DNA from: Salinicola salarius
GTDB taxonomy: Bacteria > Pseudomonadota > Gammaproteobacteria > Pseudomonadales > Halomonadaceae
DNA: 64,000 nucleotides
NCBI RefSeq assembly: GCF_003206135.1
Contig: NZ_PZJT01000003.1
Location: forward strand, 78,316 to 142,315
Direction of reading: 5' to 3'
Shown: piece by piece, positions 58,035-64,000 of the stretch
How the letters are laid out: every line of letters starts with the position of its first letter
How positions within the stretch are numbered: position 1 is the stretch's first letter
Made by a program: the position numbers and the translations under genes
Notes under the pieces: generated by a model
Seen by the model: only the letters and a program-made list of their open reading frames with translations
Told to the model about the DNA's origin: nothing
Database searches by the model: none

Positions 58035-58694
58035 TCAAGCCGGCGTTTCGGGCAGCAGTGACGCGAAGCGATCGACGACGGTGAATGCCGGATGCGAACT
58101 ACCGGGCTTGCGGCTGTCGGGCTGATGGATGCCCAGCAGGTGGCGAATGCCGTAATCCCGGGCGCACGCCAGTACGTCGGTATTGTCATCGACGAACAGG
58201 CTGCGTGCGGGGTCGAACGGATGTAAGGTCTGCATCGCGTCCCAGAACGCTGGCTGCTCCTTGGGCGCCCCCACGTCCGCGGAAGAGACGATACGGTCGA
58301 CATAGCGGTCCAGGCCCGTCAACGGCAGCTTGAGCCCGAGACTCTCGCGGTCGGCGTTGGTCGCCAGCACGACGTCCACCGGCGCGGCCTTGAGCCACTC
58401 CATGAATGCCAGCGCGTCGGCGCGCCAGCCGATCAGGTGCGCAACCTCGCGTTTGAGCGCGACGATATCCAGCGACAGCTCGCGACTCCAGTGCGCCAGG
58501 CTGTACCAGTCCAGCGTTCCGCGGGACTCGAGAATCCGAGTCTCCAGCGCGGTGCGATGCGAGTCGTCGAGACGATGCAGCTCGACGTAGCGACGCGGCA
58601 GGTGCTCCAGCCAGAAATGGCTATCGAAGTGAAGATCGAGCAACGTACCGTCCATATCCAGAAAAACGGTATCGATGGCATTCCAGTCGATCAT
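58035..58694 (-). CDS. yrfG: HAD-family GMP/IMP nucleotidase YrfG
   Basis: A 219-residue haloacid-dehalogenase phosphatase (E. coli YrfG, 222). Motif I is FLDMDGTLLDLHFDSHFWLEHLP, motif II is DVVLATNADRES, and motif IV is ARSLFVDDNTDVLACARDYGI. E. coli YrfG hydrolyses purine nucleotides (GMP, IMP). The ATG at 58694 matches the family N-terminus. It ends 47 bp before hslR and forms the conserved yrfG-hslR-hslO run. Confidence 0.93.
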   Translation of the reverse strand: MIDWNAIDTVFLDMDGTLLDLHFDSHFWLEHLPRRYVELHRLDDSHRTALETRILESRGTLDWYSLAHWSRELSLDIVALKREVAHLIGWRADALAFMEWLKAAPVDVVLATNADRESLGLKLPLTGLDRYVDRIVSSADVGAPKEQPAFWDAMQTLHPFDPARSLFVDDNTDVLACARDYGIRHLLGIHQPDSRKPGSSHPAFTVVDRFASLLPETPA

Positions 58695-58835
58695 TGGGCG
58701 ATACCTCGGCAATCGGACGGAAAGGGAATCCCGTTGGGTGTCGTCATTGCCGCCTAGGCGAAGAATGGACATTTCCCACACGGGCAGGCGTCGATTATTG
58801 TACCCAGTGCAACCCGCCCGATGCACGGAGGCCCC

Positions 58836-59429
58836 ATGGCGCCGACAGACTCTCCCTCGTTACCCTTGACCAAGCCGACGATTCTCGAGCGGCGCCATAT
58901 GGCCCAGAGCGAACTGTTTGCGATCGAATCACTCGATTTGCGCTTCGCCAATGGCGAGCAGCGAACATTCGAACGTTTGAAAGGCAAGGGACGCGGTGCG
59001 GTGATGGTGGTGGCGATGCCGGACCCCGATCATGTACTGCTGATCCGCGAATACGCAGCGGGCTTCGATGAATATATGCTCACCCTGCCCAAGGGATTGG
59101 TCGACCCGGGCGAGGACATCATCACGGCCGCCAATCGGGAACTCATGGAAGAGTGCGGCTTCGGCGCCAACCGCATCGAGCCGCTGGTGGAACTGTCGCT
59201 GGCGCCCAACTACATGAATCACCGCATGCAGGTGATGCTGGCCAGCGATCTCTACGAAAGGCGGCTGGAGGGGGACGAGCCCGAACCATTGATCGTCGAA
59301 ACGCACGCCATCGACGACATAACCGGCTTGCTGGCTCGCGACGATTTCCACGAAGGACGCGCCATCGCAGCACTCTTCATCGCGCGAGAGAAGCTGCGCA
59401 GCGAACGCGAGTCCGACAGCTGGTGGTGA
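58836..59429 (+). CDS. nudE: ADP compounds hydrolase NudE (Nudix)
   Basis: A 197-residue Nudix hydrolase active in E. coli on Ap3A, ADP-ribose and NADH. The Nudix box GLVDPGEDIITAANRELMEECGF fits GX5EX7REUXEEXGU, and LTLPKG and LSLAPNYMNHRMQVMLA flank it. The ATG at 58836 is preceded by GGAGG. It is divergent from yrfG, the same neighbourhood as in E. coli. Confidence 0.93.
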   Translation: MAPTDSPSLPLTKPTILERRHMAQSELFAIESLDLRFANGEQRTFERLKGKGRGAVMVVAMPDPDHVLLIREYAAGFDEYMLTLPKGLVDPGEDIITAANRELMEECGFGANRIEPLVELSLAPNYMNHRMQVMLASDLYERRLEGDEPEPLIVETHAIDDITGLLARDDFHEGRAIAALFIAREKLRSERESDSWW

Positions 59430-59490
59430 GGACATCGTCGCAGACGCAGGCGGTCCATCTCTCCCGTGTCTCGACACATGACAAGAGAAC

Positions 59491-59521
59491 GACCCCCGCC
59501 CCGCTGAGCGGGACGGGGGTC
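59491..59521. terminator. Hairpin terminator between nudE and the secreted-protein gene
   Basis: GACCCCCG (59491-59498) pairs with CGGGGGTC (59514-59521), followed inward by one mismatch and a CCCG/CGGG step. It lies between convergent genes and may serve both; T-tracts are short. Confidence 0.65.
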
Positions 59522-59567
59522 GAGCAGTAAGACCAGCTATCAGCTGCTATCGCAAGCGATATTCTTA

Positions 59568-59933
59568 TCAGTCGGGATTCACGTCCTGCGCGGAGTCAAT
59601 GCCGTGGTTACCTTCCATATCGTCCTTCATCGGGCCACGGGCTGCGGATTCATCCTGTGCAGAGCCACCTTGGGCCTTCAGGCTGCCCGGCTGAGTATTG
59701 GCAGAACCCGTCTGGGCATTGCTGTCGTCAGGCAGGTTGTTCTCCGACGGCAGCGAACCATTCGTCTGGCCGGCAGCGGAACCTCCCTGAACCTTGGTGG
59801 GCGAAGAACCACCAGACTGGGTATTGGCCGAACCCGTTTCCGGGCTGACGCTTGGCGCCTGCTCCTGAGCGAAGGCGCCAGCGGTCGGCAGAGCAATCAA
59901 GGCGGCAAAAATGGCTGCGTTAAGCTTTTTCAT
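59568..59933 (-). CDS. Small secreted low-complexity protein with internal repeats (function unknown)
   Basis: A 121-residue protein I do not recognise. The signal peptide MKKLNAAIFAALIALPTAGAFA ends at about residue 22. The mature part is hydrophilic and rich in Ser, Gly, Asn, Gln, Asp and Pro. A degenerate duplication is visible: TGSANTQ at 33-39 and 75-81, each followed by QGGSA (49-53 and 88-92). The C-terminus is acidic (MKDDMEGNHGIDSAQDVNPD). No cysteines, so no lipobox. It is probably an intrinsically disordered periplasmic protein. Single gene with its own spacer on both sides. Confidence 0.75.
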   Translation of the reverse strand: MKKLNAAIFAALIALPTAGAFAQEQAPSVSPETGSANTQSGGSSPTKVQGGSAAGQTNGSLPSENNLPDDSNAQTGSANTQPGSLKAQGGSAQDESAARGPMKDDMEGNHGIDSAQDVNPD

Positions 59934-60041
59934 GTGAATCCTCCATAATTCATCCTGGCTCGCAACACGATCCCGGCAACCGTTGCCAATGCTGCCCGTG
60001 TCACGAGAGCTTGCCTGAGCAATCTATACAAAACCTAGACA

Positions 60042-60992
60042 CTAATCCGGCACTTGGCAAATTTCGACGCCCCCTTCTCCTTCATTGTCATAACATTCGA
60101 TAAAGCGTCGGGCCGCCGGCGACAGTTCCCTATCACGCCGCCAGAGCAGCTCGAAAGCGGGATTGCGCGTTTTGAAAAGATAGTTCACCCGCGCCACGTG
60201 ACCCCGCGCCACCTGCTCCCGCGCGATACGTTCCGGCAACAGCGCGAGCACCCCATCGTCCCGTTCCAGCATGGCCAGGATGGCGTAGGTCGACGAGATC
60301 TCGATCGACTGTACCGGCTGCGAGAGGCCCGCCGCGACGAACTCCTGCTCTAGCATCCTCGGCATGCTGACGGGATAGACGATCCATGCCTGCCTGGCCA
60401 GGGCGATGAAATCGGGCGCTTCGACCTTCACCAGCGGGTGCGCAAGATTGGCGACCACCCAGAGCGGTTCGGGAAAATGCCCGTGGCAATGGTAATCGCC
60501 CGGACGCCGCCCGAAGTTGGAACGGCACAGGGCGACATCGATCCGCCCCTGATCGAGCAGCCGCAGCAACCCCTCGCTGGTATCCTCGATCACCTGCAAC
60601 GACAGCGAAGGCTGCTCGGCGCGCACCTTGACGACGGCCTCGACGATCGCCGCGATGGCGCCCATCGTTCCCCCCACCGCCAGATGCCCGCCGAAGCCCT
60701 GCTGGATACCGATCATCTCCTCGCGCAGATGCGCCACATCGGTCTGGATCAGCCTCGCGTAGCGCACCACGCAGCGTCCCAAATCGTTGGCTTCCAATCC
60801 CCGTGCGCTGCGCAGGAACAATGGCGCGCCCAGCGTCGACTCGATCTCGTTCAGCGCCCGTGTCGCGCCGGGCTGGGAAATCGCCACCTGCTCGGCGGCC
60901 TTGTGAATGGAGCCGCACTCGTCGAGCGCCATCAGCAGGCGCAGCTGGCGCAAGCGCAGACGCGACATCAGGGTTTCCAGCGTCGGGGGCAT
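60042..60992 (-). CDS. LysR-family regulator, divergent from the sugar-acid genes
   Basis: A 316-residue LTTR of the GbpR/CbpR-like group. The helix-turn-helix is ECGSIHKAAEQVAISQPGATRALNEIE (about 25-51), followed by the effector domain beginning near GHLAVGGTMGAIAAIV. Members often regulate sugar and sugar-acid catabolism. It is divergent from the SAF-UxaA dehydratase and KdgT genes, which it probably controls. Stop codon 60042; a 210-bp spacer separates it from the dehydratase. Confidence 0.85.
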   Translation of the reverse strand: MPPTLETLMSRLRLRQLRLLMALDECGSIHKAAEQVAISQPGATRALNEIESTLGAPLFLRSARGLEANDLGRCVVRYARLIQTDVAHLREEMIGIQQGFGGHLAVGGTMGAIAAIVEAVVKVRAEQPSLSLQVIEDTSEGLLRLLDQGRIDVALCRSNFGRRPGDYHCHGHFPEPLWVVANLAHPLVKVEAPDFIALARQAWIVYPVSMPRMLEQEFVAAGLSQPVQSIEISSTYAILAMLERDDGVLALLPERIAREQVARGHVARVNYLFKTRNPAFELLWRRDRELSPAARRFIECYDNEGEGGVEICQVPD

Positions 60993-61202
60993 CGACGACT
61001 CCTCTCGCTTGCGACGCGATCAAGAATTGAGACTTTGGGCGAATGCACGATCGTTATCACTCGATCAGCAACTCTCAGTGGTGGGGCGCACCGTGACCGG
61101 ATAGGGTGTGGCTACAGGAATCATAATAAATAACTGATTAGAAAGGCTTTGAGCCGAAGCCGCATAGACCAAAGTGGCACAAGCCGCCCGAGGAGCCAAC
61201 TC

Positions 61203-62804
61203 ATGGCACTGATCGAACACACCACCGAGGCCCCCGCCTCGATCATCCGCCTGCACGAACGCGACGATGTCGTCATCGCACGCACGCCATTGCCCAAGGG
61301 TACCGAAGTCCTGCCGGACGTCATCCTGACAGATGCCGTGCCTGCCGCCCACAAGATCGCCATTCGCGCCCTGGACAGCGGGGACATGATTCGCCGCTAC
61401 GGTCAGATCATCGGCCGCGCCACTCGCCCCATCGCGCCCGGCGATCATGTCCACGTCCATAACCTCAGCATCGGCGACCTGGAAGGCGCCGGTCAGGAAC
61501 AGGGCGATGTGGAGGGCTATTCGAAGGGCTATTCGAAAGACTATGCCATCGGCAGCGAGGTCACGCCCGTCGAGCGGATCTCCCCTGCGGCCACCTTCAT
61601 GGGGATTCAACGAGCGGATGGCCGTGTCGCCACGCGCAATTACATCGGCATTCTCACCTCGGTCAACTGCTCCGCCACGGTCGCTCACGCCATCGCCGAC
61701 CATTTCCGGCGCGACGTTCATCCCGCGGCGATGGCGCCCTACCCCAACGTGGATGGCGTGGTCGCACTGACTCACGGCGTAGGCTGCGCGGTGGCCGCGG
61801 ATGGCGAAGCGCTGGAGATGCTGCGGCGTACGCTCGCCGGCTACGCGCGCCACGTCAACTTCGCTGCCGTGCTGGTCATCGGCCTCGGCTGCGAGACCAA
61901 TCAGATCGACGCGCTGATCGAGTCCCAGGGGCTGAAGCCCGGCCCCAGGCTGCACCCCTTCACTATCCAACAGATCGGCGGCACCACCAAGGCGATCGCC
62001 GAGGGCATCCGCCATATCGAGCAACTGCTGAACGAAGCCAACCAGGTCGAACGGATACCCTGCTCGGTCGAACATCTACGGGTCGCGCTGCAGTGCGGTG
62101 GCTCCGACGGCTACTCCGGCATCACCGCCAACCCTGCCCTGGGCGCCGCCGTGGACCGGCTGATCGCCCACGGCGGAAGTGCGGTGCTGGCCGAAACACC
62201 GGAAGTCTACGGCGCCGAACACCTGCTGACGCGCCGGGCGGTCACCCCCGCCGTGGCCCACAAGCTGATCGAGCGTATCCACTGGTGGGAGGAGTTCTGC
62301 CGGGTTCGCGGCGCTTCGCTCGACAACAACCCGTCCGCGGGCAACAAGGCCGGCGGCCTGACCACGATTCTCGAGAAGTCGCTGGGCGCGGTGGCCAAGG
62401 CCGGCACCACGCCGCTGGTCGAGGTTCTCGAGTACGCCGAACCCATGCGCGAACGCGGCCTGGCTTTCATGGACTCCCCCGGCTTCGACCCGGTCTCGGT
62501 CACCGGCCAGGTCGCCAGCGGCTGCAATCTCATCGCCTTCACCACCGGCCGCGGCAGCGCCTTCGGCTGCGCGCCGGTCCCCTCCATGAAGCTTTCCACC
62601 AACAGCGCGCTGTGGCGCCATCAATCGGACGACATGGATATCAACTGCGGGGCACTGATCGACGGTGAGATCGAGATGGAACAGCTGGGCGAGCAGATAT
62701 TCCAGCGCTTTCTGACGCTAGCCTCCGGCGAGCGCAGCCGCAGCGAACGTCACGGCTACGGCCAACAGGAGTTCGTGCCCTGGCAGATCGGCGTCATTAC
62801 CTAA
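61203..62804 (+). CDS. UxaA-family sugar-acid dehydratase (altronate/galactarate dehydratase type) with N-terminal SAF domain
   Basis: A 533-residue fused dehydratase. An N-terminal SAF domain (about 10-100, DDVVIARTPLPKGTEVLPDV...KIAIRALDSGDMIRRYGQIIG) is joined by a linker to the large UxaA catalytic part (FMGIQRADGRVATRNYIGILTSVNCSATVA, VVALTHGVGCAV, GLGCETNQ, LQCGGSDGYSG, NKAGGLTTILEKSLGAVAKAGT, VASGCNLIAFTTGRGS). Such enzymes dehydrate altronate, galactarate or related acids to 2-keto-3-deoxy acids. The linker carries a GYSKGYSKDY repeat. ATG 61203 follows AGGAG. KdgT lies directly downstream. Exact substrate unknown. Confidence 0.88.
   Translation: MALIEHTTEAPASIIRLHERDDVVIARTPLPKGTEVLPDVILTDAVPAAHKIAIRALDSGDMIRRYGQIIGRATRPIAPGDHVHVHNLSIGDLEGAGQEQGDVEGYSKGYSKDYAIGSEVTPVERISPAATFMGIQRADGRVATRNYIGILTSVNCSATVAHAIADHFRRDVHPAAMAPYPNVDGVVALTHGVGCAVAADGEALEMLRRTLAGYARHVNFAAVLVIGLGCETNQIDALIESQGLKPGPRLHPFTIQQIGGTTKAIAEGIRHIEQLLNEANQVERIPCSVEHLRVALQCGGSDGYSGITANPALGAAVDRLIAHGGSAVLAETPEVYGAEHLLTRRAVTPAVAHKLIERIHWWEEFCRVRGASLDNNPSAGNKAGGLTTILEKSLGAVAKAGTTPLVEVLEYAEPMRERGLAFMDSPGFDPVSVTGQVASGCNLIAFTTGRGSAFGCAPVPSMKLSTNSALWRHQSDDMDINCGALIDGEIEMEQLGEQIFQRFLTLASGERSRSERHGYGQQEFVPWQIGVIT
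61515..61538 (+). repeat. 12-bp in-frame tandem repeat in the dehydratase linker
   Basis: GGCTATTCGAAG and GGCTATTCGAAA lie head to tail and encode GYSK twice (residues 105-112), in the linker between the SAF and UxaA parts. Confidence 0.85.
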
Positions 62805-62876
62805 GTTCCACTCCCCTTTTCTCGGTTTCTATCCCGAGCCCGGCTTTCTGTCATGAGCCGGTCTTGAAGCATGAGA

Positions 62877-62895
62877 ACGCCGCCATTGGCGGCGT
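62877..62895 (+). promoter_or_regulatory. Hairpin upstream of the KdgT gene
   Basis: ACGCCGCC (62877-62884) pairs perfectly with GGCGGCGT (62888-62895) around ATT, 29 bp before the kdgT start and just before its ribosome site. There is no T-tract, so an mRNA-stabilising or translation-tuning role is more likely than termination. It may allow differential expression of the two genes. Confidence 0.45.
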
Positions 62896-62924
62896 CCATT
62901 CCTGACAGGCATGGAGGAGATGGC

Positions 62925-63968
62925 ATGTCGGCAACCATATCACGCGTACCCATCTACGATACGCTCAACCGCATTCCAGGCGGTCTCATGATCGTTCCGC
63001 TAATCCTCGGTTCGATCTTTGGCACGCTGGCGCCTTCGGCGTTGGAAATCGGCAGTTTCACGACGGCTTTGTTCAAAGAAGGCGCTATGGCTTTCATGGG
63101 TCTGGTAATCTTCGCCACCGGTATGCAGATCACGCCGCGAAACGCCGGACCTATCGTTGGTACCGCCAGCGTCATCCTACTGACCAAAAGCCTCATTCCC
63201 GGTGTGCTTATCGCGCTACTAGGTCTAACTACAGGTATGAATGGCCTGTTCGGGATCTCGATTCTGGCGATGCTGGCTGCGATGGACAACAGCAATGGCG
63301 GTATCTGGCTGGCCTTCACCGGTCGCTACGGGGATCAACGTGACCGCGGTGCTTATATCGCCAGCGCAATCAACGATGGACCATTCTTCACCCTGATTCT
63401 GATCGGTGCGTCAGGGTTGGCAGACATTCCATTCGAAGTCTTCATGGCAGCGATCATTCCGCTGTTGTTGGGCATTTTGGTAGGCAATCTAGACCCCAAA
63501 TGGACCGAAGTGCTACGCCCGGTGCCGGAGATGGTAATCCCGTTTTTTTCATTTGGTCTCGGTACCGGCATCAATCTCACCGATGTCGTGCATGGCGGTA
63601 TCACCGGATTGGCCCTAGGTCTAGTCGTCGCTCCCTTGACCGGGGGACTTGTCTATCTAGGCTACCGTTACTTGCTGAAACGCGGCCGGCGCAGCGGCAT
63701 CGGCTTCGCTGCAGGGACGACCGCAGGCAATTCCATCGCGACACCAGCAATTGCCGCCGCTGCCGATCCCTCTCTACAAGCCTACGTGGGCGTCGCCACA
63801 ACTCAGGTCGCTGCCTGCGTGCTGGTCTCTGCCTTGATGGCACCAGCCATCGCCTCTTGGCTACTCAAACGCAACGGTGAGTTACGCTCACCCGAAGAAG
63901 CACAAGAGGCAAACATGCAACAAAGGCACACCACTTCTTGCTCACGTCCTGAGCCGATCATGAAATAG
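62925..63968 (+). CDS. kdgT: 2-keto-3-deoxygluconate permease (KdgT family)
   Basis: A 347-residue inner-membrane transporter with about ten hydrophobic segments. It shows RIPGGLMIVPLILGSIFGTLAP, MAFMGLVIFATGMQI, AAMDNSNGGIWLAF, FFSFGLGTGINLTDV and AAGTTAGNSIATPAIAAAADPS, all KdgT-family hallmarks. It imports KDG or a related keto-sugar acid with a proton. It is cotranscribed with the UxaA-type dehydratase, 120 bp downstream, so together they handle sugar acids. Base composition and codons (many CTA, GGT, ACT, TTG) are more AT-rich than in the neighbours, a sign of separate origin. A hydrophilic tail (GELRSPEEAQEANMQQRH) ends the protein. Confidence 0.88.
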   Translation: MSATISRVPIYDTLNRIPGGLMIVPLILGSIFGTLAPSALEIGSFTTALFKEGAMAFMGLVIFATGMQITPRNAGPIVGTASVILLTKSLIPGVLIALLGLTTGMNGLFGISILAMLAAMDNSNGGIWLAFTGRYGDQRDRGAYIASAINDGPFFTLILIGASGLADIPFEVFMAAIIPLLLGILVGNLDPKWTEVLRPVPEMVIPFFSFGLGTGINLTDVVHGGITGLALGLVVAPLTGGLVYLGYRYLLKRGRRSGIGFAAGTTAGNSIATPAIAAAADPSLQAYVGVATTQVAACVLVSALMAPAIASWLLKRNGELRSPEEAQEANMQQRHTTSCSRPEPIMK

Positions 63969-64000
63969 TATTCACGCCATAAAGCAAACGACCCGAGCCA

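Overview
The window is a high-GC gammaproteobacterial chromosome segment, most like Halomonadaceae (Halomonas, Chromohalobacter, Salinicola and relatives). This placement rests on gene content and my memory of gene order, not on a search. Pointers are the GC-rich codon use, a glycine-betaine-type binding protein, a Gram-negative porin, and housekeeping blocks arranged much as in Pseudomonas (rppH-ptsP, lgt-thyA-folA, rsd-dsbB, gshA/tex/pckA/hslO/hslR). I see no rRNA, tRNA, CRISPR array, integrase or transposase.

Left third (1-25.4 kb), accessory metabolism in small modules, mostly each with its own regulator. A sugar module holds an L-arabinose/D-galactose 1-dehydrogenase and an SGLT-type symporter. 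A 2-hydroxyacid/glyoxylate module holds a 1023-residue FAD/Fe-S dehydrogenase, a class V aminotransferase and a divergent GntR. Then come mtgA, an alpha/beta hydrolase and an orphan betaine-type binding protein. Formaldehyde detoxification (frmA/fghA) has a divergent LysR. A Crp/Fnr regulator is followed by sdaA with a divergent LysR. Next is a five-gene operon, TRAP transporter DctPQM plus a crotonase plus a type III CoA-transferase, with a GntR, an HbpS-like protein and shared palindromes. Its substrate cannot be read from sequence, and the crotonase lacks both classical catalytic glutamates.

Middle (25.4-41 kb): an ErdR-like response regulator and acs (acetate use), separated by a spacer with a strongly folded hairpin RNA candidate; a SprT-like protein and a UPF0149 protein; a PLD-type cardiolipin synthase and plsB; a polyamine-type ABC operon (potDABC order); a porin; and a ProQ/FinO RNA chaperone with a long N-terminal extension.

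Right third (41-60 kb), housekeeping: folA, thyA, lgt, a TSUP permease, an NRDE protein, ptsP, rppH, a HAD phosphatase, rsd, dsbB, gshA, tex, pckA, hslO, hslR, yrfG, nudE and a small secreted repeat protein. The window ends with a second sugar-acid module: LysR, a SAF-UxaA dehydratase and a KdgT-type permease.

The most unusual structural trait is the number of short intergenic tandem arrays (units of 7-29 bp, 3-6 copies, each locus with its own unit). A composite repeat (GCGCC-N8-GGCGC hairpins plus CGTRGYY heptamers) also abuts the stop codons of two unrelated genes.
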